A DNA stretch of 64,000 bases. Source: Paraliobacillus sp044383835. GTDB taxonomy: Bacteria > Bacillota > Bacilli > Bacillales > Amphibacillaceae. Position 1 is the stretch's first letter; every line of letters starts with the position of its first letter. Below the pieces are notes generated by a model. The model saw only the letters and a list, made by a program, of their open reading frames with translations, made no database searches and was not told the origin of the DNA. Shown in pieces: positions 34,230 through 43,848 of the stretch. Both the position numbers and the translations under genes were made by a program. The stretch is from contig NZ_JBISEP010000009.1 in the NCBI RefSeq assembly GCF_044383835.1, positions 1-64,000 of the forward strand. Reading direction: 5' to 3'.

Positions 34230-36044
34230 TTGCCAAAAAACAGAAATCAAAAACGAGTTCGAAACTTTTCGATTATTGCTCACATTGACCACGGGAAATC
34301 AACACTAGCAGATCGAATTTTGGAGAAAACAAAAGCACTGACACAAAGAGAGATGAAAGAACAATTTTTAGATGCAATGGATTTAGAACGTGAACGTGGT
34401 ATTACAATTAAATTAAATGCAGTACAATTAAAATATAAACACCATGATGATGAAGAATATATTTTTCATTTAATTGATACACCAGGGCATGTAGACTTCA
34501 CATATGAAGTGTCACGTAGTTTAGCAGCTTGTGAAGGTGCCATTTTAGTGGTTGATGCTGCACAAGGTATTGAAGCACAAACGTTAGCAAATGTATATTT
34601 AGCACTTGATAATGATTTGGAAATTATCCCGGTAATTAACAAAATTGACTTACCAGGTGCAGACCCTGACCGAGTGAAACAGGAAATTACTGATGTTATC
34701 GGGATAGATGGGGAAGCGTCAATTCTTGCTAGTGCGAAAGATGGTATAGGAATTGATGAAATTTTGGAGAGAATTGTCGAAGATGTACCATCACCACAAG
34801 GGGGAGAAGAGGAGCCGCTAAAAGGTCTAATCTTTGATTCTTTGTATGATTCTTATCGCGGTGTTATTGCTTATGTTTGTATTAAAGAAGGGTCGGTTAA
34901 AGTTGGCGACAAAATCAAAATGATGGCCACTGAAAAAGAATTTGAAGTAAACGAAGTCGGTGTTTTTACACCTAAGCCGCAACCGTTAGATGTTTTATCT
35001 GTTGGGGATGTTGGTTATCTTACTGCATCAATCAAAAATGTTGGTGATTCTCGTGTGGGTGATACGATTACGTTGGCCAAAAATCCAGCTAATGAGCCAT
35101 TACCAGGTTACCGAAAATTAAATCCCATGGTTTTCTGTGGGCTGTATCCAGTAGATGCAAATAAATATAATGACTTGCGAGAAGCGTTAGAACGTTTGGA
35201 ATTAAATGACTCGTCCCTTCAATATGAAGCCGAAACTTCCCAAGCATTGGGATTTGGTTTTCGTTGTGGATTTCTAGGTTTACTTCATATGGAAATCATT
35301 CAAGAAAGAATAGAAAGAGAATTTAATATTGATTTAATTACAACGGCACCTAGTGTTATTTATCAAGTAACCCAGACTGATGGCTCAGAAATATCGATCG
35401 ATAACCCATCATTCATGCCAGATAATCAATCGATTCAAGAAGTTAGTGAACCATATGTGAAAGCTTCAGTCATGGTACCGAATGATTATGTCGGAGCAGT
35501 AATGGAATTGTGTCAGAAAAAACGCGGTATTTTTCAAAATATGGAGTACTTAGATGATAATCGTGTGAACGTAATTTATGAAATTCCACTAGCTGAAATT
35601 GTTTATGATTTCTTCGACTCGTTAAAATCACAAACAAAAGGTTATGCTTCCTTTGATTATGAAATTATCGGCTATCAACCTTCTAATTTAGTGAAAATGG
35701 ATATTTGGTTAAATGGCGATACAATTGATGCACTATCTTTCATTGTGCATCGTGATTTTTCCTACGAACGTGGAAAGCAGATTGTTGAGAAATTAAAAAA
35801 TTTAATTCCAAGACAACAATTTGAGGTGCCAGTACAAGCTGCAATTGGCAATAAAATTGTAGCCCGTTCTACAATTAAAGCAATGCGTAAAAACGTTCTG
35901 TCTAAATGTTACGGCGGAGATATTTCACGTAAGCGTAAGCTTTTAGAAAAACAAAAAGAAGGTAAAAAACGGATGAAAATGGTAGGTTCAGTAGAGGTTC
36001 CCCAGGAAGCCTTTATGGCTGTTTTAAAGATGGATGAAGATTAA
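34230..36044 (+). CDS. lepA: Elongation factor 4 (LepA) GTPase
   Basis: LepA/EF4 is a ribosome-binding GTPase implicated in 30S biogenesis and in back-translocation under ionic stress. The protein of about 604 residues has G1 AHIDHGKST, G2 ERGITIK, G3 DTPGHVDF and G4 NKIDLP. EF-G-like domains and the C-terminal LepA domain (KCYGGDISRKRKLLEKQKEG) follow. TTG 34230 lies 9 bases after AGGAG. ATG 34224 (two codons more) has only 3 bases of spacing, so TTG is slightly favoured; either is possible. Confidence 0.96.
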   Translation: MPKNRNQKRVRNFSIIAHIDHGKSTLADRILEKTKALTQREMKEQFLDAMDLERERGITIKLNAVQLKYKHHDDEEYIFHLIDTPGHVDFTYEVSRSLAACEGAILVVDAAQGIEAQTLANVYLALDNDLEIIPVINKIDLPGADPDRVKQEITDVIGIDGEASILASAKDGIGIDEILERIVEDVPSPQGGEEEPLKGLIFDSLYDSYRGVIAYVCIKEGSVKVGDKIKMMATEKEFEVNEVGVFTPKPQPLDVLSVGDVGYLTASIKNVGDSRVGDTITLAKNPANEPLPGYRKLNPMVFCGLYPVDANKYNDLREALERLELNDSSLQYEAETSQALGFGFRCGFLGLLHMEIIQERIEREFNIDLITTAPSVIYQVTQTDGSEISIDNPSFMPDNQSIQEVSEPYVKASVMVPNDYVGAVMELCQKKRGIFQNMEYLDDNRVNVIYEIPLAEIVYDFFDSLKSQTKGYASFDYEIIGYQPSNLVKMDIWLNGDTIDALSFIVHRDFSYERGKQIVEKLKNLIPRQQFEVPVQAAIGNKIVARSTIKAMRKNVLSKCYGGDISRKRKLLEKQKEGKKRMKMVGSVEVPQEAFMAVLKMDED

Positions 36045-36177
36045 TTAACGATGTATAAAATTTCTTTATTTTATCATACTTTTTAACTTTGATCCCTCTC
36101 ACTTTATTGCTACTCAAGTGTAGAAAATTGGATAACAATTTATCTAACTACAGAGCCTAAAACGTAGCCAATAGTAT

Positions 36178-36231
36178 ACTCCCTTTAAGGTAGGCAGGTG
36201 AAGATTTGTTTATCATATGGGGAGTTTTTTT
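36178..36231 (+). terminator. Terminator-like element downstream of lepA
   Basis: ACTCCC (36178-36183) pairs with GGGAGT (36220-36225), followed by seven T. The loop is about 36 bases and holds a weak inner GAT/ATC pairing. It would end the lepA transcript 180 bp after the stop codon. Confidence 0.5.
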
Positions 36232-36484
36232 GCTAAAAATAAAGCAGGTGTCCTTGTTGGAGGAGGAATGGGGTAATTAGAATAACGTGCATATCATCAT
36301 TTTGTACTGATTCCATAAAGTTAAATTGAATAATGAAGCAGATAATTAAATAACAGTAGCTACGAAAATGTTATTAAGACATTATGTAGTACCTTATATT
36401 AAAATATGATAAAATACATAGTGATACTGGCGTGAAATAATAAACTCTCATGGTTATATAACGAATGGATGATGGATAATAATA

Positions 36485-36515
36485 AAGCCCTTGTCAACTA
36501 ATCGGACAAGGGTTT
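36485..36515 (+). terminator. Hairpin upstream of hemW
   Basis: AAGCCCTTGTC pairs with GACAAGGGTTT, 11 bp with one G-T pair, loop of 9. The tail is short in T. It may end an unknown short transcript from the 36.3-36.5 kb region. Confidence 0.5.
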
Positions 36516-36607
36516 CAATCGTTGATTATAAATCAAAATAATGTACGGTAAACAACTTATAAGCTAAAATGTATGGTACAAAATTTTCTAGAAACAAGGT
36601 GATTTGT

Positions 36608-37768
36608 ATGATATCATCCGCGTATATTCACATTCCTTTTTGTGAAAAAATATGTCATTACTGTGATTTCACGAAATTCTTCTATGAAGAGAAAATGGCA
36701 GATGACTACTTAGCGGCATTAGAAAAAGAAATTTCAACATATATTGAACAAGGCAGACAACCAATGCGCACAATATTTGTTGGTGGAGGTACGCCCACTG
36801 CATTAAATTTGGAACAATTAAAAAAATTGTTACAAACCATTGATAAACACTTTGATGTGAATAATGTTCAAGAATATACTTTTGAAGCAAATCCTGGAGA
36901 CTTAAATGAAGAGAAAATAAAGCTATTAGTTGCTTATGGTGTTAACCGAATTTCCATGGGAGCACAAGTGTTTGATGATGTGTTGCTTGAGAACTTAGGA
37001 AGGTTACATCGAATAAAAGATGTATACCAAAACGTAAATGATTTAAAAAAACATAACATAACAAATATAAGCATTGATTTAATGTATGGATTACCGAATC
37101 AAACGATAGATGGTTTTAACCAATCTTTACAAGAGGCACTTTCCTTTGATTTACCGCATTACTCCTCTTATTCATTGCAAATTGAGCCTAAAACAGTTTT
37201 TTATCAACGATATAACAAAGGAAAGCTGCATAAGCCGCCAGAAGAAATAGAAGCCACAATGTATACAATGTTGATCGATCAGATGGAGAGAAAGGGTAAA
37301 TATCAATATGAAATTAGTAACTTTGCAGAAAAAGATTTTGAAAGTAAACATAATTTAACTTATTGGGATAACAATTATTATTATGGTTTTGGAGCAGGTG
37401 CAAGTGGATACTTACCTGGTCAAAGAATAATTAATTTGAGACCATTCCCTGCTTATGTGAAACGAGCGAATGAGACAGGAAAACCAGTACTTCACACGGA
37501 GCCGATAGGTAGGAAAGAACAAATGGAAGAAGAATTATTTTTAGGGTTGCGTAAACAGGAAGGTGTAAGCTTTCATTCCTTTAAAGAAAAATACAATATC
37601 GCCTTAACCGATATATATAAAGAAGAATTAGAGCATCTTAAAAATAAACAATGGATCATTCAAGATGAAAACGGCATCCGTTTAACGAAGAGTGGCAAAC
37701 TATTTGGGAATGAAGTATTTCAAGCTTTTTTGCTAGACAATGACCCAACACAAGCTACAATGCAATAA
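36608..37768 (+). CDS. hemW: Heme chaperone / radical SAM protein HemW
   Basis: HemW is related to oxygen-independent coproporphyrinogen oxidase but is thought to act as a heme chaperone. The 386-residue protein binds a 4Fe-4S cluster through CEKICHYC near the N-terminus. It also has IFVGGGTPTAL, EANPGD, RISMGAQVF and ISIDLMYGLPNQT. I chose the ATG at 36608 with AAGGTG upstream, giving the family start SSAYIHIPFC. An in-frame ATG at 36569 would add 13 unmatched residues. Confidence 0.92.
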   Translation: MISSAYIHIPFCEKICHYCDFTKFFYEEKMADDYLAALEKEISTYIEQGRQPMRTIFVGGGTPTALNLEQLKKLLQTIDKHFDVNNVQEYTFEANPGDLNEEKIKLLVAYGVNRISMGAQVFDDVLLENLGRLHRIKDVYQNVNDLKKHNITNISIDLMYGLPNQTIDGFNQSLQEALSFDLPHYSSYSLQIEPKTVFYQRYNKGKLHKPPEEIEATMYTMLIDQMERKGKYQYEISNFAEKDFESKHNLTYWDNNYYYGFGAGASGYLPGQRIINLRPFPAYVKRANETGKPVLHTEPIGRKEQMEEELFLGLRKQEGVSFHSFKEKYNIALTDIYKEELEHLKNKQWIIQDENGIRLTKSGKLFGNEVFQAFLLDNDPTQATMQ

Positions 37769-37805
37769 AAAAGAAAACGGATTTTGATAAATCAAAGCTT
37801 TCGCA

Positions 37806-37834
37806 TTGACATTTTTAATCGATTTTGATAATTT
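37806..37834 (+). promoter_or_regulatory. SigA promoter for hrcA operon
   Basis: TTGACA (37806-37811), 17-bp spacer, TAATTT (37829-37834). It sits just upstream of the CIRCE operator, the classical heat-shock layout. Confidence 0.7.
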
Positions 37835-37845
37835 ATATAATAGAT

Positions 37846-37872
37846 TTAGCACTCGATAGACAAGAGTGCTAA
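37846..37872. promoter_or_regulatory. CIRCE operator (HrcA binding site)
   Basis: A perfect CIRCE element: TTAGCACTC, 9 bases, GAGTGCTAA. HrcA binds here to repress the hrcA-grpE-dnaK-dnaJ operon until GroE is occupied by misfolded protein. It ends 14 bases before the hrcA start. Confidence 0.97.
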
Positions 37873-37886
37873 CAGAGGTGATCATC

Positions 37887-38909
37887 ATGCTGTCTAAAAG
37901 ACAATTATTGATTTTACAAGTAATTATTGATGAATTCATCCAAACTGCACAACCGATAGGGTCGCGTGCAATTTCTAAAAAGGATGAAATTACATTTAGC
38001 CCTGCGACTATTCGCAATGAAATGGCTGACCTTGAAGAGATGGGGTTCATCGAAAAAACGCATTCTTCATCAGGTAGAGTTCCGTCTGAAAAGGGATATC
38101 GTTTTTATGTGGATCATCTATTATCACCTTTTCATCTTTCAAAATCAGAAATGGAAGTGATATCTAATACTTTCGAAGAAGAAATGCTTGAATTCGAACA
38201 AGTAGTTCAAAAATCAGCGAAGGTACTATCTGAGCTAACGAATTACACGTCAATTATTTTAGGTCCGAAAGTTTACGAAACAACATTGAAACAGTTGGAA
38301 ATCATCCAATTATCGTCGCATTTAGCAATTGCCATACTTGTGACAAATACTGGTCATGTAGAGCATCGTTCTTTTTCAATTCCGACGGAAATAGAACCAA
38401 GCGACTTAGAAAAATTAGTTAACATGCTTAATGAACGATTGAATAATGTACCAATTATCCATTTACATGATCGACTACAGAATGAACTGACTGTATTAAT
38501 GCAAAAGTACATGAATGATTTTGACGTTGCTTACCAATATTTAAAGGCTGCATTATTTGATGAGCAACCAGTCCAGTTATATGTTAGTGGTATTACGAAT
38601 ATCTTACTTCAACCTGAATTTAAAGATGTGAACAAAATACATTCTCTTTATTCAGTGATGGAACAAGAAGATGTAATGGCAAATATGTTAAGGTCTTATA
38701 AGAGTGGTCTTCATGTTTCAATTGGCCAAGAGAACATAATGGATGAAATGCAAGATTGTAGTTTAATTACTGCAAATTATTCACTTGGTAATCAACAATT
38801 AGGTACGATTGCCTTACTTGGACCAACACGTATGGAGTATGCTCGAGTGATTTCTTTATTGCATGTATTATCTAATCGAATGTCACATACGTTTCATTCA
38901 TGGTTTTAG
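37887..38909 (+). CDS. hrcA: Heat-inducible transcription repressor HrcA
   Basis: HrcA represses class I heat-shock genes through CIRCE. The 340-residue protein has an N-terminal winged-helix domain (LSKRQLLILQVIIDEFIQ; IGSRAISKK; SPATIRNEMADLEEMGFI) and a C-terminal GAF-like domain ending in MEYARVISLLHVLS. The ATG at 37887 follows GAGGTG. An in-frame GTG at 37866 lies inside CIRCE. The perfect operator directly upstream shows autoregulation. Confidence 0.97.
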   Translation: MLSKRQLLILQVIIDEFIQTAQPIGSRAISKKDEITFSPATIRNEMADLEEMGFIEKTHSSSGRVPSEKGYRFYVDHLLSPFHLSKSEMEVISNTFEEEMLEFEQVVQKSAKVLSELTNYTSIILGPKVYETTLKQLEIIQLSSHLAIAILVTNTGHVEHRSFSIPTEIEPSDLEKLVNMLNERLNNVPIIHLHDRLQNELTVLMQKYMNDFDVAYQYLKAALFDEQPVQLYVSGITNILLQPEFKDVNKIHSLYSVMEQEDVMANMLRSYKSGLHVSIGQENIMDEMQDCSLITANYSLGNQQLGTIALLGPTRMEYARVISLLHVLSNRMSHTFHSWF

Positions 38910-38954
38910 ATAGTAATAAAGTTGTGAAACACTGATGAAGTATTTTACAATTTT

Positions 38955-38976
38955 GGAGGTAGACTATCTCCTTTTT
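38955..38976 (+). terminator. Weak hairpin between hrcA and grpE
   Basis: GGAGGT pairs with ATCTCC (one G-T pair) over a 5-base loop, followed by five T. It is too weak to be certain, but could lower read-through from hrcA into grpE or act as an mRNA processing hairpin. Confidence 0.35.
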
Positions 38977-39088
38977 GATCATGAATAAATAATACGATTT
39001 ATTAATTAAAAGAAATACTTTATTTCGGTTTTTATTCATGATATATTCAAAAATACTTGATTGCTAAGAACTGGAGGAGGTGACAGTC

Positions 39089-39643
39089 ATGGAAAACAAT
39101 AAAGAAAAAGTAGGAGAACAAGAGACTGTTGAAGAAGTAGCAGATGTTGAACAAGAAATAATTGATGAATCACCTATGGAAAATGAAACAACTATTAAAG
39201 AAGTAGAAACACTTCAAAAAGAAAAAGATGAATTATATGAAAAAATGCTAAGAGTGCAAGCAGAATATGATAATTTCCGTAAAAGAACGCAAAAAGAAAA
39301 AGAAGCTGATCGAAAATATAGATCACAATCTTTGATTACTGAATTGTTACCAGTAGTTGATAATTTTGAGCGTGCATTAAGCACAGAAGTACAAGATAGC
39401 AGTACAAAGTCATTTGTAGAAGGTATGGAAATGATCTACCGTCAATTAAATGATGCGTTAAATAAAGAAGGCGTTGAGGTCATTGAAACTGTTGGTGCTG
39501 AATTTGACCCGCACTTTCATCAAGCGGTGATGCAAGTTGAAGACGATCAATATGATTCCAATATCGTAGTTGAAGAACTACAAAAAGGATATAAACTAAA
39601 AGATCGTGTCATTCGACCAGCAATGGTAAAAGTAAATCAGTAA
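39089..39643 (+). CDS. grpE: Nucleotide exchange factor GrpE
   Basis: GrpE releases ADP from DnaK. The 184-residue protein has an acidic, disordered N-terminus and a long dimerising coiled coil (residues 45-90; YEKMLRVQAEYDNFRKRTQKE). The beta-domain carries GVEVIETVGAEFDPHFHQAV. ATG 39089 follows GGAGGAGG; an upstream GTG (39080) is within that site. It stands between hrcA and dnaK as expected. Confidence 0.96.
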   Translation: MENNKEKVGEQETVEEVADVEQEIIDESPMENETTIKEVETLQKEKDELYEKMLRVQAEYDNFRKRTQKEKEADRKYRSQSLITELLPVVDNFERALSTEVQDSSTKSFVEGMEMIYRQLNDALNKEGVEVIETVGAEFDPHFHQAVMQVEDDQYDSNIVVEELQKGYKLKDRVIRPAMVKVNQ

Positions 39644-39673
39644 TTACATATTGTAAGAAGGAGGAAATGAATC

Positions 39674-41506
39674 ATGGGAAAAATTATTGGTATTGATTTA
39701 GGTACAACAAATTCTTGTGTCGCAGTAATGGAGGGTGGCGAAGCAAAGGTTATTCCAAACCCTGAAGGAAACCGTACAACACCTTCTGTGATTGCATTTA
39801 AAAATGGAGAAAGACAAGTAGGGGAAGTTGCAAAACGCCAAGCAATTACAAATCCTAATACGATACAATCAATCAAAAGACATATGGGTACAGACTATAA
39901 AGTAGAAATCGAAGGGAAAGAGTACACACCACAAGAAATTTCTGCAATTATCTTACAACACATTAAATCATATGCAGAAGATTATTTAGGTGAAACAGTA
40001 GATAAAGCTGTAGTTACTGTTCCTGCTTACTTTAATGATGCAGAACGCCAAGCTACAAAAGATGCTGGTAAAATTGCAGGGCTTGAAGTTGAGCGTATCA
40101 TCAATGAGCCAACAGCTGCAGCGCTAGCATATGGTATTGATAAAGGTGATCAAGATCAAACGGTATTAGTTTATGACCTTGGCGGGGGTACGTTCGACGT
40201 ATCAATTCTTGATATTGGTGAAGGAACATTCGAAGTAGTAGCTACTGCAGGGGATAATCGCCTTGGTGGTGATGACTTTGATGAAGTAATCATTGATCAT
40301 ATGGTTGCAGAGTTCAAAAAAGAAAATGGTATTGATTTATCTAAAGATAAAATGGCAGTACAACGTTTGAAAGATGCTGCTGAAAAGGCTAAAAAAGATC
40401 TTTCAGGCGTAACACAAACACAAATTTCATTACCATTTATTACAGCTGGTGAAGCTGGTCCATTACACTTAGAGATGAATTTAACACGTGCTAAATTTGA
40501 AGAACTTTCTTCGGATTTAGTAGAACGTACGATGGGACCAACACGTCAAGCATTAACAGATGCTGGAATGAAACCAAGTGAAATAAATAAAGTATTACTT
40601 GTTGGTGGTTCTACACGTATACCTGCAGTGCAGGAAGCAATCAAAAAAGAAACAGGTCAAGAACCATCTAAAGGTGTTAATCCAGATGAAGTAGTCTCAC
40701 TTGGTGCAGCCATTCAAGGTGGCGTATTACAAGGAGATGTGAAAGATGTTGTTCTTCTTGATGTTACACCATTGTCATTAGGTATTGAAACAATGGGAAG
40801 TGTAACAACAAAACTAATTGAGCGTAACACAACGATTCCTACAAGTCATTCACAAGTATTCTCAACAGCTGCAGATAACCAAACAGCAGTTGATATTCAT
40901 GTACTTCAGGGTGAACGAGAAATGGCGCAAGACAATAAAACACTTGGACGTTTCCAATTGACAGATATTCCACCAGCACCTCGTGGGGTACCGCAAATTG
41001 AAGTATCTTTTGATATTGATGCAAATGGAATAGTGAATGTTCGCGCGAAAGATTTGGGAACGAACAAAGAGCAATCTATTACAATTAAATCTTCTTCTGG
41101 TCTTTCTGACGAAGAAGTAGAACAAATGGTAAGAGATGCAGAAGAGAATGCGGAAGCAGATAAGAAGCGTCGTGAAGAAGTGGAACTACGTAATGAAGCA
41201 GATCAACTTGTTTTCCAAACAGATAAAACAATCAAAGATTTGGGTGAACAAGTGTCTGATGATGAAAAACAAAAAGCTGAGTCTGCTAAAGATGAATTAA
41301 AACAAGCGCTTGAAGGCGATGATCTAGATGCAATCAAAGAAAAGAAAGATGCCTTGCAAGAACAAGTACAAGCATTGTCAGTGAAGTTGTATGAACAAGC
41401 ACAACAACAAGCGCAAGCTGCACAAGGCGAAAATGGTGAAGCAGCTGATGATGTAGTAGATGCCGATTATGAAGAAGTTAATGATGATGAGGAAGATAAG
41501 AAGTAA
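39674..41506 (+). CDS. dnaK: Molecular chaperone DnaK (Hsp70)
   Basis: DnaK is the ATP-driven Hsp70 chaperone. The 610-residue protein has the N-terminal ATPase signatures GIDLGTTNSCVAVMEGG and VYDLGGGTFDVSILDIG. The phosphate-site segment is VLLVGGSTRIPAV. The substrate-binding domain begins near PLSLGIETMG, and the acidic tail ends in DDEEDKK. Gram-positive DnaK proteins lack a stretch in the ATPase domain, and the length agrees. AAGGAGG precedes the ATG. Confidence 0.98.
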   Translation: MGKIIGIDLGTTNSCVAVMEGGEAKVIPNPEGNRTTPSVIAFKNGERQVGEVAKRQAITNPNTIQSIKRHMGTDYKVEIEGKEYTPQEISAIILQHIKSYAEDYLGETVDKAVVTVPAYFNDAERQATKDAGKIAGLEVERIINEPTAAALAYGIDKGDQDQTVLVYDLGGGTFDVSILDIGEGTFEVVATAGDNRLGGDDFDEVIIDHMVAEFKKENGIDLSKDKMAVQRLKDAAEKAKKDLSGVTQTQISLPFITAGEAGPLHLEMNLTRAKFEELSSDLVERTMGPTRQALTDAGMKPSEINKVLLVGGSTRIPAVQEAIKKETGQEPSKGVNPDEVVSLGAAIQGGVLQGDVKDVVLLDVTPLSLGIETMGSVTTKLIERNTTIPTSHSQVFSTAADNQTAVDIHVLQGEREMAQDNKTLGRFQLTDIPPAPRGVPQIEVSFDIDANGIVNVRAKDLGTNKEQSITIKSSSGLSDEEVEQMVRDAEENAEADKKRREEVELRNEADQLVFQTDKTIKDLGEQVSDDEKQKAESAKDELKQALEGDDLDAIKEKKDALQEQVQALSVKLYEQAQQQAQAAQGENGEAADDVVDADYEEVNDDEEDKK

Positions 41507-41540
41507 GCTAAAAAATGGTTATACACAAACTTGTAGAAAG

Positions 41541-41575
41541 AGTCAAAGTCAGGTTTCACTTGGCTTTGACTTTTC
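41541..41575 (+). terminator. Hairpin between dnaK and dnaJ
   Basis: AGTCAAAGTCA pairs with TGGCTTTGACT (one mismatch-type pair), followed by TTTT. It probably causes partial termination so that dnaK exceeds dnaJ. Confidence 0.6.
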
Positions 41576-41703
41576 CTCTGTTTATTTCCTTCATAAACGA
41601 TTAATGTCTATCATGCATCTCATGTATAAGCAATTTGCTCAAAACAGAGTTCCAATGTTATGATAAAATCTATGCAAAGAAGAGTCGGGAGAGTGATCGT
41701 GCA

Positions 41704-42825
41704 GTGAGTAAAAGAGACTATTATGATGTACTTGGTGTCTCTAAAGAGGCAGGGAAAGACGAGATAAAAAAGGCTTACCGAAAACTCGCAAGAAAATATC
41801 ATCCAGACGTAAATAAAGCAGATGATGCGGCGGATAAATTTAAAGAAGCAAAGGAAGCGTATGAAATTCTAAGTGACGATCAAAAGCGTACACAATATGA
41901 TCAGTTTGGCCATGCTGGGCCACAAGGTCAAGGTTTTGGTGGATTTGGAGGCGCAGAAGACTTTGGCGGATTTGGTGATATTTTTGATATGTTTTTTGGT
42001 GGCGGACGTCGTCGAGATCCCAATGCACCAAGACAAGGAGCAGATTTACAATATACAATGGTGTTAAACTTTGAGGAAGCCATTTTTGGGAAAGAAACTG
42101 ATATTGAAATTCCTAAAGATGAATCATGTGAGACATGTAGTGGTTCTGGTGCAAAGCCAGGCACTAAGCCAAAAACATGTGGTCAATGTAATGGGAGTGG
42201 CCAATTAAATGTTGAACAAAATACACCATTTGGCCGTGTTGTGAATAAACGCGTATGTAATCAGTGTAATGGAACTGGTAAAATCATACCAGAAAAATGT
42301 GCGACTTGTGGTGGAGCAGGTAAGGTGAAAAAACGTAAGAAAATCCATATAAATATCCCTGCTGGAATCGATGATGGTCAACAAATTAGAGTTGCTGGTC
42401 AAGGAGAACCTGGTGTAAACGGTGGCCCTGCTGGTGATCTATATGTTGTTGTTCAAATAAGAACACATGAGTTTTACAAACGTGATGGTGATCATATATT
42501 CTGTGAAATGCCGATTACATTTGCTCAAGCCGCACTTGGCGATGAAGTTGAGATCCCTACTGTACATGGTAAGGTAAAACTAAAAATTCCTGCTGGAACA
42601 CAAACTGGAAAAACGTTCAGATTAAAAGGAAAAGGTGCACCTAATGTACGTGGCTATGGCCATGGTGATCAACATGTTAAAATACGTGTGATCACACCGA
42701 CGAATTTAACAGATCGTCAAAAAGAGTTATTACGTGAGTTAAATGAGATTAGTGGACACAAACCTACAGATGAACATGAAGACTCCTTTTTTAATAAAGT
42801 GAAACGGGCATTTAAAGGAGAATAA
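41704..42825 (+). CDS. dnaJ: Chaperone protein DnaJ (Hsp40)
   Basis: DnaJ delivers substrates to DnaK and stimulates its ATPase. The 373-residue protein has the J domain with HPD, a Gly/Phe-rich linker (about 75-105), and four zinc-finger repeats (CETCSGSG, CGQCNGSG, CNQCNGTG, CATCGGAG). A C-terminal substrate domain follows. I chose GTG 41704 because it gives the family start SKRDYYDVLGV; GGGAGAG lies 10 bases upstream. Longer in-frame starts have no homology. Confidence 0.96.
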   Translation: MSKRDYYDVLGVSKEAGKDEIKKAYRKLARKYHPDVNKADDAADKFKEAKEAYEILSDDQKRTQYDQFGHAGPQGQGFGGFGGAEDFGGFGDIFDMFFGGGRRRDPNAPRQGADLQYTMVLNFEEAIFGKETDIEIPKDESCETCSGSGAKPGTKPKTCGQCNGSGQLNVEQNTPFGRVVNKRVCNQCNGTGKIIPEKCATCGGAGKVKKRKKIHINIPAGIDDGQQIRVAGQGEPGVNGGPAGDLYVVVQIRTHEFYKRDGDHIFCEMPITFAQAALGDEVEIPTVHGKVKLKIPAGTQTGKTFRLKGKGAPNVRGYGHGDQHVKIRVITPTNLTDRQKELLRELNEISGHKPTDEHEDSFFNKVKRAFKGE

Positions 42826-42890
42826 TATCTTAATCAATAAGATAAGTTATCATGAAAATGAAATAAATCATTAGAAATGAGTTGATTCAC

Positions 42891-43826
42891 TTGAAATGGT
42901 CTGAACTTTGTATTCACACTACTAATGAAGCAATTGAGCCAATCTCGAACATTTTACATGAAGCAGGAGCAAGTGGAGTTGTAATTGAAGACTCAGAAGA
43001 GTTAGACAGAGATCGCTCTACAGACCTTGGTGAAATGTATGAATTAGATCCAATTGACTTTCCAGAAGAAGGTGTACTTCTTAAAGCTTATTTACCTATG
43101 AACAGTTTTTTAGGTGAAACAGTTGAACAGATTAAACAAGCTATCAACAATTTATTGCTATATGATATTGATCTTGGGACAAACCAAATAACGTTAAGTG
43201 AAGTAAATGAAGAAGAGTGGGCAACAGCTTGGAAAAAGTATTATAAACCAGTTAAAATTTCTGAAAAGATTACGATAACTCCTACTTGGGAAACATATAC
43301 TCCTGTTTCTAGTGACGAATTGATTATTGAGTTAGATCCAGGGATGGCTTTTGGTACAGGAACACACCCAACTACAGTGTTAAGTATTCAAGCGCTCGAA
43401 CGTTATATTAAACCAAACGACAGTGTGATCGATGTTGGTACAGGTTCAGGTGTACTTAGTATTGCGTCGGTTTTACTTGGAGCGAATCAAGTATCTGCTT
43501 TTGACCTTGATGAAGTAGCAGTAAATGCTGCTCGCATCAATACGAAGATTAATAAAGTACACAATCAAATTCAAGTGAAACAAAATAATTTATTAGATCA
43601 TATCGACGAAAAACCTGATCTGATTGTCGCCAACATACTTGCGGAAATTATTATGCGTTTTGAAAAGGATGCTTTCCGTTTGTTAAAGCCTGAAGGTATT
43701 TTTATTACATCGGGTATTATACAAGCGAAAAAGGAGCAAGTGAAGCATGCGTTAGTAGATGCTGGTTTTCGAATAATTGAGGTCAATCAGATGGAAGATT
43801 GGATATGCATTATTGCTCAAAAGTAA
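42891..43826 (+). CDS. prmA: Ribosomal protein L11 methyltransferase PrmA
   Basis: PrmA trimethylates ribosomal protein L11. The protein of 311 residues has the N-terminal L11-binding part and the linker EEEWATAWKKYYKPVKI. The SAM site is VIDVGTGSGVLSIAS, followed by the catalytic-loop motif LIVANILAEII and the upstream LDPGMAFGTGTHPTT. I chose TTG 42891 to match the family start (KWSELCIHTT). The ribosome site is weak there and at the alternative TTG 42882. Confidence 0.93.
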   Translation: MKWSELCIHTTNEAIEPISNILHEAGASGVVIEDSEELDRDRSTDLGEMYELDPIDFPEEGVLLKAYLPMNSFLGETVEQIKQAINNLLLYDIDLGTNQITLSEVNEEEWATAWKKYYKPVKISEKITITPTWETYTPVSSDELIIELDPGMAFGTGTHPTTVLSIQALERYIKPNDSVIDVGTGSGVLSIASVLLGANQVSAFDLDEVAVNAARINTKINKVHNQIQVKQNNLLDHIDEKPDLIVANILAEIIMRFEKDAFRLLKPEGIFITSGIIQAKKEQVKHALVDAGFRIIEVNQMEDWICIIAQK

Positions 43827-43848
43827 AAATAGAAAGTTGGTAAACAGC

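Larger units (their letters stand above)
36045..36607. other. Unexplained 563-bp intergenic region, lepA-hemW
   Basis: No supported reading frame is seen on either strand. The region holds a terminator-like element (36178-36231) and a second hairpin (36485-36515). Between them is AT-rich sequence with scattered -10-like words (for example GATAAAAT near 36408). It could be a decayed gene or hold a small RNA. Confidence 0.5.
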
